DNA of 24,717 nt. It comes from an uncultured Duganella sp. Lineage in GTDB: Bacteria; Pseudomonadota; Gammaproteobacteria; Burkholderiales; Burkholderiaceae. The position numbers and the translations under genes are program-made. The notes beneath the pieces were generated by a model that was given only the letters and a program-made list of their open reading frames with translations, was not told the origin of the DNA and made no database searches. The stretch is from NCBI GenBank assembly GCA_946482335.1, contig CAMLRG010000075.1:1-24717 (forward strand). Direction: 5' to 3'. This document shows positions 1 through 7,383 of this stretch, in pieces. Position 1 is the stretch's first letter. Each line of letters starts with the position of its first letter.

Positions 1-63
1 TCGCGGACGTGCGACGCTGGCTGCAGGAATCCCCGTCCTTTAGGGCGGGGAGGACAACGTCAA
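1..63 (+). mobile_element. Right end of an IS200/IS605-family element (partial)
   Basis: The first 63 bases carry an 8-bp hairpin at 31-50 (arms CCCCGTCC and GGGCGGGG, one T-G pair, loop TTTA), followed by a short tail ending near GTCAA. A hairpin with a TTTA-type loop, a GGAGGA-like tail and a GTCAA-like end is the known look of the right end of IS200/IS605 (IS1341-type, tnpB-only) elements. In these elements that end is recognised by the HUH transposase and also forms the 3' part of the TnpB-associated omega RNA. The element lies mostly to the left of the window. Its right boundary, about 63, falls directly at the stop codon of the MBOAT gene (65-67). The alternative is a plain intrinsic terminator, but there is no T-run after the stem on either strand. 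Confidence 0.55.
2..43 (+). CDS. Putative C-terminal tail of a TnpB-like protein (partial)
   Basis: Reading frame 2 gives a short peptide ending GIPVL, with its TAG stop at 41-43 inside the hairpin loop and arm of the presumed IS end. tnpB genes of IS200/IS605 elements commonly terminate within this right-end hairpin, which is the main reason for the call. Only 13 codons are visible and no catalytic RuvC or zinc-finger residue is in view, so the assignment rests on the context of the IS end. It could be a chance frame. Confidence 0.35.
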   Translation, partial: RGRATLAAGIPVL

Positions 64-64
64 A

Positions 65-1420
65 TCAGAATTGGAAGTAGAGGAATTCCGTCGGTTGGTT
101 CATGCTGAACACGCACACCAGCAGCAAGGCGGCCACCGCGCCGGCATGGCGCAGCGTCCCGCGCCAATGGCGCGACACCAACTGGCGCGTGTTTGGCCCG
201 AACCATGCGGCGATCGAGGCCGTCAGCAGCAGCGGCAGGCCGATGCCGCTGGCCGGTGCCCATTGCAGCCCCGGGCCGCCCAGGGCGTGCGGCAAACCGA
301 GGCCATGGAAGCCGGCCATCCCGCCCCAGATTTGCAGGGCGCTCGCCAAGTCTGGTGCGCGGAACGGTACCCAGGCCAGCAGCACCACGAGAAAGGTGAG
401 CGGCCGGTCCCACCAACGCGCCGGGCCGCCACCGAAGCGCTGCTGCAGGACCAGGAACAAGCCATGCATGGCGCCCCAGGCCAGGAAGGTCCAGCCGGCG
501 CCGTGCCAGGCGCCGCCAAGCACCATCGTCAGCATCAGGTTGCGCCGCCGGCGCCATTCGCCATGACGGTTGCCGCCCAGTGGGATGTACAGGTAGTCGC
601 GCAGGAAGCGCGACAAGGTCATGTGCCAGCGCCGCCAGAATTCAGAGATGTTGCGCGCCTGGTAGGGGGAATCGAAGTTTTCGGGCAGGCGCACCCCGAA
701 CAGCAGCGACAGTCCGATCGCCATGTCGGAATAGCCGGAAAAGTCGAAGTAGAGCTGCATGCTGTACGCCAGGGTGCCGATCCAGGCATCGAGCAACCGG
801 GGTACGGCGCCTGCGCCGAACACCGGATTGGCGAGCGGGGCAAGATTGTCCGCCACCAGCACCTTCTTTCCCAAGCCGATGGCAAAGATGGTCAGGCCCA
901 AGGCGAGATCCGCGGCCGACAGCGCACGTCCATTACGAAATTGCGGCATCATTTCCGCGTGGTGCAGAACCGGCCCGGCCACCAGGTGCGGAAAGTAGCT
1001 CACGAACAGCACATACGGAGCAAAGCGCGGTTCGCGCGCGACGCCGCGCCAGCAATCGACCAGGAAAGCGATCTGGGTAAAAGTGAAGAAGGAAATGCCG
1101 ATTGGCAGCGGCACTCCGGTCGTGACGCCGAACAGGAAGGCGGCATACTTGAACCAGCCGAGCAATCCAAGATCGAAGGCGAGCGCGAAAGCGAACACCA
1201 GCGCGCGCCTGCGGCCGGCAACACGGCACATGGCATCTCCGGCGCAGTAATTGACACAGATCGAGAGCAGGAGCAGCGGCAGGAAGCGCCAGTCCCACCA
1301 GGCATAGAAGAACAGCGAGCAGATCGCGAGCCAGGCGACGCCGTGCCGGCGCAACAACTGGTAGCCCGCCAGGACCAAGGGCAGGAACAGGAAAATAAAG
1401 GCGAATGAGTTAAACAACAT
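65..1420 (-). CDS. MBOAT family O-acyltransferase (AlgI-like), polysaccharide O-acetylation
   Basis: This 451-residue multi-pass membrane protein is a membrane-bound O-acyltransferase of the AlgI/DltB type, which transfers acyl (usually acetyl) groups to exported polysaccharide at the inner membrane. Family hallmarks are visible: an N-terminal MLFNS-FxFxFLFLP segment, the FDFSGYSDMAIG motif (about 225-236), RRWHMTLSRFLRDYLYIPLGG (H266, about 263-283) and the catalytic-type histidine in GGAWHGAGWTF (H306). Its length is usual for AlgI. The reading frame stays open upstream, but the ATG at 1418-1420 matches the family start and overlaps the 3' end of the preceding GT4 gene by 11 bp, which indicates translational coupling. 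It is the last gene of a four-gene minus-strand operon. The partner that normally supplies or receives the acyl group (AlgJ/X-like) is not in the window. The acyl group and sugar acceptor cannot be told from sequence. Confidence 0.93.
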   Translation of the reverse strand: MLFNSFAFIFLFLPLVLAGYQLLRRHGVAWLAICSLFFYAWWDWRFLPLLLLSICVNYCAGDAMCRVAGRRRALVFAFALAFDLGLLGWFKYAAFLFGVTTGVPLPIGISFFTFTQIAFLVDCWRGVAREPRFAPYVLFVSYFPHLVAGPVLHHAEMMPQFRNGRALSAADLALGLTIFAIGLGKKVLVADNLAPLANPVFGAGAVPRLLDAWIGTLAYSMQLYFDFSGYSDMAIGLSLLFGVRLPENFDSPYQARNISEFWRRWHMTLSRFLRDYLYIPLGGNRHGEWRRRRNLMLTMVLGGAWHGAGWTFLAWGAMHGLFLVLQQRFGGGPARWWDRPLTFLVVLLAWVPFRAPDLASALQIWGGMAGFHGLGLPHALGGPGLQWAPASGIGLPLLLTASIAAWFGPNTRQLVSRHWRGTLRHAGAVAALLLVCVFSMNQPTEFLYFQF

Positions 1421-2456
1421 CGGCAGGGACCAGCTCTCGGTAGCAGGCGGCAACCTGACCGGCAACGCGCTGCCAGGTGAATTGTTCGACCATCGCCTGC
1501 ACGGTGGCGCGCTCCGGCGGGCGGGCCGCCAGTCCCACGATCGCGGCGCGCTGGCCCGCCCGGTCATCCCAGGCCACCTTGCGCAGCATGCCTTCGGCGC
1601 CCTCCAGGTGCAAGGCGCTTTCCTGCGTCATCACCACCGGTGTGCCGGCGGCCAGGGCTTCCAGTACCGACAAGGGGAAGATCTCACCTTGGCTTGGCAG
1701 CGCCACCACGGCGGCCGCGGCGTAGGCGCTGGCCAGCAAAGGGTCTTCATGGTCCAGCGCCCCAAGCCAGCGCGCCCAGGGCGAGCGCAGTACCTCTTGA
1801 AGATAGCCATGTTCTTCGCGCCCGACCGGGCCGATCATCACCAGCGGCAGTTCACTGCCTTCCAGTGCGCGCGCCAGGCCCAGTTGGTTCTTGTAGGGCG
1901 ACACCGCGCCAACGGTCAATACGAACGGCCCCACGATGCCGGTGCGGTGGCGGAACAATTCAGCCTTGGCGCTGAAAAACTGGCGGCCTATGCCATTCGG
2001 GAAAACGCGGATCTTGGCACGCTCGGTGAGGAAGCCGCTCACGATCGCTTCGCGTTCCGCGTCGCCCAGGGCGATCACCAGGTCGGCCAGTTGCAGGGCG
2101 CGCTTGGTCTGCGCATAGCTGGTTTGCAGGTTGAAGGAGGAAATGCGGCCTGCCAGGCGGTCCGCCACGCGGGCGCGAAAGCCGCTGTTGCGGTTCCAGG
2201 CTGGCGACACCAGCGGCGACAGCACCACCGGCACGCCCAATTCGACCGCCGACTCCACCACCCGGAAGTTGCCGTTGAAGGCGGAGAAGACGTGGATCAG
2301 GTCGAACTCCGCCAGTTTCTGGCGTGCCGGATCGACCAGTTCCGCCGACATTGCGGCATCCAGGCGGTTCAGCGCCGAGACCGTTTCGCGCACCTGCACC
2401 TGCAGCCCACCTTCGCGCTGGAACAACATGGGATAGGACAGGATTCCGACACGCAT
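1410..2456 (-). CDS. GT4-family glycosyltransferase
   Basis: This 348-residue protein resembles GT-B fold, retaining family 4 glycosyltransferases acting at the cytoplasmic face of the inner membrane. The N-terminal half begins MRVGILSYPMLFQREGGLQ, the usual first beta strand and glycine-rich loop. The C-terminal half has FVLTVGAVSPYKN and the nucleotide-sugar binding E-x7-E motif in EIFPLSVLEALAAGTPVV. The start at 2454-2456 is chosen over longer in-frame options because a GGGGA ribosome site lies just upstream and the family start fits. It begins 10 bp after the flippase stop and overlaps the MBOAT start by 11 bp, so the genes are probably one transcript. It is likely to add one sugar to a lipid-linked repeat unit (inference). 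Donor and acceptor are unknown. Confidence 0.88.
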   Translation of the reverse strand: MRVGILSYPMLFQREGGLQVQVRETVSALNRLDAAMSAELVDPARQKLAEFDLIHVFSAFNGNFRVVESAVELGVPVVLSPLVSPAWNRNSGFRARVADRLAGRISSFNLQTSYAQTKRALQLADLVIALGDAEREAIVSGFLTERAKIRVFPNGIGRQFFSAKAELFRHRTGIVGPFVLTVGAVSPYKNQLGLARALEGSELPLVMIGPVGREEHGYLQEVLRSPWARWLGALDHEDPLLASAYAAAAVVALPSQGEIFPLSVLEALAAGTPVVMTQESALHLEGAEGMLRKVAWDDRAGQRAAIVGLAARPPERATVQAMVEQFTWQRVAGQVAACYRELVPADVV

Positions 2457-2466
2457 AAGTTCCCCC

Positions 2467-3894
2467 TCATTGCTGCCAGCCCGCACGGCGCAGGATGGCG
2501 GCCAGCGGATGCTGCTGCAGCCAGATTGCCAAGCCCCAGCCGAGCGCACCGGCGCCGGCGCCGGCAAGCATATGCGGCAACCCCGGTTCGGCCGGACTGG
2601 CGGCGGCAACCGCCACGATGCCGGGCGTCACGGCTGCTACCGCGGCCCATGCACTCTTGCGCGCATTGCCCAGCAAGCTCGCCGGGCCCAGGCCGTAGAG
2701 GCGGCGCAGGCAGCGCGCCACCATCCAGCAGCGAAAGGCCAGGCTCAGCGCCACTGCAAGCGCCAGCCACTCCAGGCCAAGCATGGCCGCCGGCACCAGT
2801 ATCGCGAGGCGCATGGCGACCGAGACGGCATCGATGCTGGTCTGGGCGGCGATATGCCCGGTCGCCACCAGCAAATGGCGCACCATACTGAACATGCTAT
2901 ACAGCGCCGCTGCGCCGCATATGATCCTGATCAAAGGTACGCTGCCCCGCCACTGTTCACCGTACAGCATCACCACAAGCGGTGCGGCAAACAGGCCGGC
3001 ATACAGGAAGAATGGCCATGCGAGTGCCGTGATGCAGGCCGCTGCCGACAGATAGGCCTGGACGGGATTGCCGCCTTCGCGGGCCTGCCGTGCGAACAGG
3101 GGGAACACCACTGGCGAGACGGCACTGGTGACGGCCTGATTGAAGATTGCCAACAGCGATTGCGCTTTCCCAAGCAGCGCCACTTCTTCAACCCCGAGCA
3201 GTTTGCCGGCCACCAGGTCGGGCGCCACCACGCCCACCTCGTCGATGGCAGTACCCGTCACGGCCATGCTGCCGGGCCGCAGCAGTTCGCGCACCCCTCG
3301 CCACCCGGGGCGCCACGCCATGCCCGGCGGCTGCTGCAGCAGCGCCGCCGCGAATCCGGCCAGTGTGGCGGCAAAGCTGCCCCAGGCCAGGGCGCAAGGA
3401 CCCATGCCGGCTGCGGCCAGGGCGATGGTCGCCGCGAATTGCACGCAGCAATAACTCATGCTGATGCGCAGTAGCGCGGCGGCGCGCAATTCCCGCCGCA
3501 GCATGGCCGTCACCTGGGATGAAAACGGCACCAGCAGAAAGTTCAGGGCCAGGATGTGGAGTACCTCGGCCAGTTGCGGTTGGCGGTAGAAGGCGGCCAG
3601 CGGCCCGGCCAGGCTGGCAAGCAGCAGCGCTAGCAAACCTCCCATCGCCAGCGAAATCGTCAGCAAGGCGCGCTGGTCGGATGGCGGCAAGGTCGGCCTG
3701 GCCACCAGCAGCTGGCTGGTACCCAGGTCGCGGAACACTTGCGCCAGTGCGGTCAGCACCGCGGCAATCGAATAGACGCCGATTTGCGCCGGCGACAGCA
3801 AACGGGCCAGGATCATGGAGGACGCCAGCGCCAGTCCGGCCTGCAGGTATTTCTCGGCAAACCCCAGCGCGAAATTGCGTGTCAGCCCTTGCAT
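2467..3894 (-). CDS. Polysaccharide flippase, Wzx/PST type
   Basis: This 475-residue protein is almost wholly hydrophobic, with roughly twelve membrane-spanning stretches. It starts with the pattern of the polysaccharide transporter (PST/MATE-like) family, including ILARLLSPAQIGVYSIAAVLTALAQVFRDLG at about residues 28-58. Such proteins flip undecaprenyl-linked oligosaccharide units across the inner membrane for Wzy-type polymerisation. The ATG at 3892-3894 shares its A with the TGA stop of the upstream gene (TGATG), a classic sign of translational coupling. The position between glycosyltransferases supports a role in exopolysaccharide export. No polymerase (Wzy) is in the window. The exact repeat unit is unknown. 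Confidence 0.9.
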   Translation of the reverse strand: MQGLTRNFALGFAEKYLQAGLALASSMILARLLSPAQIGVYSIAAVLTALAQVFRDLGTSQLLVARPTLPPSDQRALLTISLAMGGLLALLLASLAGPLAAFYRQPQLAEVLHILALNFLLVPFSSQVTAMLRRELRAAALLRISMSYCCVQFAATIALAAAGMGPCALAWGSFAATLAGFAAALLQQPPGMAWRPGWRGVRELLRPGSMAVTGTAIDEVGVVAPDLVAGKLLGVEEVALLGKAQSLLAIFNQAVTSAVSPVVFPLFARQAREGGNPVQAYLSAAACITALAWPFFLYAGLFAAPLVVMLYGEQWRGSVPLIRIICGAAALYSMFSMVRHLLVATGHIAAQTSIDAVSVAMRLAILVPAAMLGLEWLALAVALSLAFRCWMVARCLRRLYGLGPASLLGNARKSAWAAVAAVTPGIVAVAAASPAEPGLPHMLAGAGAGALGWGLAIWLQQHPLAAILRRAGWQQ

Positions 3895-5975
3895 CAGGCC
3901 AGTCCGTCATAGAAGGCTTCCACCTGGGCGCTTACCACGGGAACGGCATAGCGTGCCTCGACCTCCGCCCTGCCCTGGCGGCCCATTTCCCGGCGCCGCT
4001 CCGAATCGTCCAGCAAGGCGGCAATCGAGGTCACGGCGTGGTCGACGTCGCCTGGCGTCAACAACAGGCCGCCGGCGCTGTCTTGCAGGATATCCTCGCT
4101 GCCTGGCACGCGCGTCGCCAGGGCTGGCACGCCGCAGGCCATGGCCTCGATCGTGGCGATGCCGAACCCTTCGCGCCGGCTGACCAGTAAATGCAGGTCC
4201 ATGGCAGGGATGATGTTTTCCACCTGGGACTGGAAGCCCGTGAAGATCACACGCCGGCTCAAACGCTGGCGGCGTACCGCATCGCGCAAGGACGATTCCA
4301 GTGGCCCGGTGCCCACCAGCATCAGCTTCAGGCGCGGCCTGCTTCTTGCCAGATGCGCGAATACTGCCAGCAGCTCGTCGGGACGCTTCTGCGCCGATAA
4401 ACGGCCGACGCAGCCGATCACTTCGTCGTCGTCGCCGATCCCCCATTGCCGGCGCGCCGCGGCACGGCGCCGCATGCAGGGGCGGAAGCGTCCGACATCC
4501 ACGCAATTCGGAATCACCGCCAGCCTTACGCCGGCTGGCAGCCAGGGACGGTATAGCGCCAGGAAATGGTTCATCGCCGAACCGGAAACGGCGTAGACCC
4601 CTTTCACCGCTGCCATCGCCCGCCGCAGCAAGTCGCGCTGCCAGTCGTTGAATTCAGTCGGCGGGAAGGCATTGTGGACGCTGATCACGGCCGGTACGCC
4701 GCAGTGCTGCGAAAGCCACAAGGCGCTGGCGCCGTAGGTGGTCCAGCAAAACGCAATATGCACCAGGTCAGGACGCAGGCGCCGCAGGGCTGGCGCAGCA
4801 AAGGCCATCGCACGCAAGCGGTTCAGGCGCCGCCACGGCCATTCCTCCAGCAAGGGCGGCACCTTCAAGTCCGCCACTTCCACGCACTCGTCCTGTGCCG
4901 ACTGGCGCCAGCGCTCGTCACCACGGAAGCGCGGCGGCGCCAGCACGCAATCGTAGCCCACGCCTTTCAGGAAGCGGGCCTCGTCCAGCATCCGCATCTC
5001 CATGCCGCCCAGCTCACCGGAGAAACTGGTAATCAGGATGCGCGGCGACGCCGGCCGCCTGGACGCCGCCGCCGCCTCGGCGATATAGCCGCCCAGATAG
5101 GCCAGTTCCCAGCGGCGCAGGAAGATGCGTTCGGGCTGGCGCAGCAGCATGGCCGATGCCAGGCCGGCAAGCTCCTGCACATATTTACGCAGCATCCAGC
5201 GCGGTGCGCCAAACCATTCCGCGAACTGCCCCGGCCTGGCGAGGCGGCAGGCGCCGCGGCCGTAGCGGCGTGCCCGCGCGATCACCCAGCCGGCGGTCAA
5301 CTGTGCCGGGCGGATCTGGTGCGCCACCCGCGCCGCCGGACAGAACCAGGACTGGTAACCGGCGCCTTCGAGCAATCGGGTAAAGCTGACTTCCCCGCCC
5401 ATCGCATAGTCGCCGGCCGCCGGTCCGATCGTTTCGTCGAAGCGGTAGCCATCGCGGAACACTTCGCCGCGCACCGCCATGTTGGCGCCCCAGACCAGGC
5501 CAGGGTACACCGGGCCTTCAGGCAGCTGCGGGTCGGTCAAGCCGTAAGTCAAGCCGCAGGGGACCAACCGCAACAGCCATTCCGGCGGCGCCTGTCCCCA
5601 GTCGGGCACGATGCTGCCGCCGAAAATCGCATAGCCCGGGCGGTGTGTGGCGGCGTCGGCGTAGCGCAGCAGCCAGTCGCGCTCAGGTGTCGCATCGTCG
5701 TCGGTGAAGACGAAAAGACGGGTTTCGGGCCCCTGCATGGCAAGCCCGAGGCCATGGTTGAGGGCGGCGTTCTTGCCGCGGCGCGGTTCGCAGGTATAGT
5801 GCAGCGGCAGGCGGCTGGCATAGGACATCAGCAGCTCGCGCGTCCCGTCATCGCTGCCATTGTCCACCACCAGCAGACGCCAGCCTTCTTCCGGGCTGTG
5901 CAAGCGGGTATAAGCGTCCAGCACTTTCGGCAAGGTCCCGGCGCCGTTGTATGTCGCCATCAGCACAGTCAGCAT
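3894..5975 (-). CDS. GT2-GT4 fusion glycosyltransferase
   Basis: This 693-residue protein carries two glycosyltransferase modules. Residues 1 to about 305 are a GT2 (GT-A fold, inverting) domain: VLMATYNGAGTL near the N-terminus, VVDNGSDDGT (about 36-45) and the acidic metal/nucleotide motif FTDDDATPERDW (90-101). From about residue 312 a GT4 (GT-B) domain begins (ILITSFSGELGGMEMR). It carries IGCVGRLSAQKRPDE and the E-x7-E motif in EGFGIATIEAMACGVPALA near the end. The start at 5975 is fixed by a strong GGAGGAG site 5-6 bases upstream; longer in-frame starts lack one. It is the first gene of the minus-strand polysaccharide operon and is joined by TGATG to the flippase. The fusion suggests two successive sugar additions by one polypeptide (inference). 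Confidence 0.9.
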   Translation of the reverse strand: MLTVLMATYNGAGTLPKVLDAYTRLHSPEEGWRLLVVDNGSDDGTRELLMSYASRLPLHYTCEPRRGKNAALNHGLGLAMQGPETRLFVFTDDDATPERDWLLRYADAATHRPGYAIFGGSIVPDWGQAPPEWLLRLVPCGLTYGLTDPQLPEGPVYPGLVWGANMAVRGEVFRDGYRFDETIGPAAGDYAMGGEVSFTRLLEGAGYQSWFCPAARVAHQIRPAQLTAGWVIARARRYGRGACRLARPGQFAEWFGAPRWMLRKYVQELAGLASAMLLRQPERIFLRRWELAYLGGYIAEAAAASRRPASPRILITSFSGELGGMEMRMLDEARFLKGVGYDCVLAPPRFRGDERWRQSAQDECVEVADLKVPPLLEEWPWRRLNRLRAMAFAAPALRRLRPDLVHIAFCWTTYGASALWLSQHCGVPAVISVHNAFPPTEFNDWQRDLLRRAMAAVKGVYAVSGSAMNHFLALYRPWLPAGVRLAVIPNCVDVGRFRPCMRRRAAARRQWGIGDDDEVIGCVGRLSAQKRPDELLAVFAHLARSRPRLKLMLVGTGPLESSLRDAVRRQRLSRRVIFTGFQSQVENIIPAMDLHLLVSRREGFGIATIEAMACGVPALATRVPGSEDILQDSAGGLLLTPGDVDHAVTSIAALLDDSERRREMGRQGRAEVEARYAVPVVSAQVEAFYDGLA

Positions 5976-6003
5976 GGCATCTCCTCCCTGGAGCTTCCAG
6001 TCT

Positions 6004-6019
6004 AGGCACGCTGCACGCG
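6004..6019 (+). promoter_or_regulatory. Candidate sigma-54 (-24/-12) promoter for the GNAT/TPR pair
   Basis: The plus strand reads AGGCACG-CTGC-ACGC. This gives GG at 6005-6006 and GC at 6017-6018 with exactly 10 bases between, against the sigma-54 consensus TGGCACG-N4-TTGC. The -24 half is excellent and the -12 half is poor (AC for TT). It lies about 55 bases before the ATG at 6074. Support comes from the sigma-54 activator gene prsR in the same neighbourhood. This single weak -12 match could be chance. Confidence 0.35.
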
Positions 6020-6073
6020 TCGAAGCTTGCGCTAGCTCAAAGGGCTGGCGCAAGGCTTTGCTGTAATGGATCC

Positions 6074-6778
6074 ATGGCCACCCGCATCCTGCACACGCTT
6101 GCTGAACTTGGTGCCGGCAACACTGCCTGGTACCTGGCTGCGCGCGCCCTGCGCTGTCTCGGCTGCCAGGTGTGGCGCTACCAGTTCATGGCGCAACGCG
6201 TGCCCGCCAGCGCCATGCGCGCCACGCCGGGCAGCCTGGTGTTCCGTCCGATGACGACCGTGGCGGAACTTCCGGCGGCCTATCCGCGGCCACGCGAAGT
6301 GGTTGCCGCACGCCTGCGCCAGGGCGGCTGCAACATCGCGGCCTGGAAAGGCGGGGAGCTTGCCGCGATCTTGTGGTACCAGTTCGGCGCCTATCAGGAA
6401 GACGAGGTGCGGGCGCGCTACTGCCTGCCCTCGCCCGATGCCTGCTGGGACTATGACGTCTACGTGGAGCCCCGCCTGCGCCTCGGCACGGCCTTCTGCC
6501 GCCTGTGGGACGAGGCCAACCGCCGCATGTACGCGCGCGGCGTGCGCTGGACTTGCAGCAGGATTTCCGCCTTCAACCCGGGCTCGCTGCGCGCCCACCG
6601 CCGCATTGGCACGATTGCCCTGGGCAGCGCCACGTTCTTCGGCATCGGGCGCTGGCAACTGATGCTGGCCAACCGCCGGCCCTACCTGCACCTGTCCGGC
6701 GGCCCCGACTCCTGGCCCGAGCTGGTGTTCGATACCCGTCGGCTCGAAGAAGGCGCAAGCCCATGCCCGGCTACCTGA
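6074..6778 (+). CDS. GNAT-like acyltransferase domain protein, EPS-locus associated
   Basis: This 234-residue protein has a C-terminal half that reads like a GNAT (Gcn5-related N-acetyltransferase) fold. YDVYVEPRLRLGTAFCRLWDEANRRMYARG (about 127-156) resembles the beta4-loop-alpha3 acetyl-CoA binding segment, and ISAFNPGSLRAHRRIGT (about 164-180) resembles the usual N-x-x-S...h-x-x-x-G end of the domain. The glycine-rich loop is degenerate (RLRLGTA instead of RxxGxG/A). The ATG at 6074 is chosen for its fit to the following ORF; the ribosome site is weak and ATG 6066 is out of frame. It diverges from the polysaccharide operon and overlaps the TPR gene by 16 bp, so the two are almost surely co-translated. 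It may acylate a polysaccharide precursor or a protein; this is inference. Confidence 0.62.
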   Translation: MATRILHTLAELGAGNTAWYLAARALRCLGCQVWRYQFMAQRVPASAMRATPGSLVFRPMTTVAELPAAYPRPREVVAARLRQGGCNIAAWKGGELAAILWYQFGAYQEDEVRARYCLPSPDACWDYDVYVEPRLRLGTAFCRLWDEANRRMYARGVRWTCSRISAFNPGSLRAHRRIGTIALGSATFFGIGRWQLMLANRRPYLHLSGGPDSWPELVFDTRRLEEGASPCPAT

Positions 6779-7383
6779 TCCTGCTTGCCGCGCTCGCGGC
6801 CGACTGCCCGCCCTACAGCAAGGGCGGTACCGGGGGCGACTACCACAATGCCGAAGACGCCAAGGGCCTGGCCGTAGTGGAGCAATTCCACTTCGGCCCG
6901 CAGGTGGAAGCGCTGAGCCGCGGCATGACAGGCTCGCTCGCCAGCGATATCGGCTATACGCTGGAACACTTCCCCAACCATCCCCGTGCGCTGGCGGCGA
7001 TGGCGCGGCTCGCCCTGCGCAGCAAGAAGGCGCACGTACCCGGCGCGCGCCACTCGGTGGAATGCTATTTTCAGCGCGCGCTGGCCTACCTGCCCGAGGA
7101 TGGCGCGACCCGTGCGCTGTTCGGCGCCTATCTGCTGGCGCTGAAGCGCAATGAGGAAGCGGCACAACAGCTGCAGGCGGCGGTCGATGTGCAGCCCGAC
7201 AATGCGGTGGCCTGGTATAACCTCGGCCTGGCCCATGTGCGCGGCAAATCCTGGCCCCGCGCCTTGGCGGCCGCGCACAAGGCCTACGCGCTGGGCTTCC
7301 CCTTGCCAGGACTGCGGCAGCAATTGAAGGCGGCGCACGAATGGCGCGAACCCGGGTCACTTGATGCCGTGATGGCTCATTAA
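6763..7383 (+). CDS. Tetratricopeptide-repeat protein
   Basis: This 206-residue protein has TPR-like helices in its second half. The clearest repeat is AVAWYNLGLAHVRGKSWPRALAAAHKAYALG (about 148-178), with the canonical W-x2-L-G-x2-Y/H pattern, preceded by another at about 114-144 (ALFGAYLLALKRNEEAAQQLQAAVDVQP). The N-terminus (MPGYLILLAALAADC) is a short hydrophobic stretch that could be a signal peptide. A lipobox is not convincing (AADC). The ATG at 6763 has a GAAGG-type site 9-10 bases upstream and overlaps the GNAT-like gene by 16 bp. The 3' end overlaps the convergent prsR gene by 27 bp. The function is unknown; TPRs usually mediate protein-protein contact, possibly scaffolding for polysaccharide or PEP-CTERM export. 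Confidence 0.75.
   Translation: MPGYLILLAALAADCPPYSKGGTGGDYHNAEDAKGLAVVEQFHFGPQVEALSRGMTGSLASDIGYTLEHFPNHPRALAAMARLALRSKKAHVPGARHSVECYFQRALAYLPEDGATRALFGAYLLALKRNEEAAQQLQAAVDVQPDNAVAWYNLGLAHVRGKSWPRALAAAHKAYALGFPLPGLRQQLKAAHEWREPGSLDAVMAH

Noticed and set aside
31..50. Hairpin read as an intrinsic terminator of the acyltransferase gene
   Set aside because: Neither strand has a T-run after the stem. The TTTA loop and GGAGGAC...GTCAA tail fit an IS200/IS605 right end better.
71..6005. Long plus-strand frames across the polysaccharide operon
   Set aside because: The minus-strand frames carry clear MBOAT, GT and flippase motifs. The plus-strand translations are Arg/Gln/His/Pro-rich with no motif, as expected for shadows in high-GC DNA.
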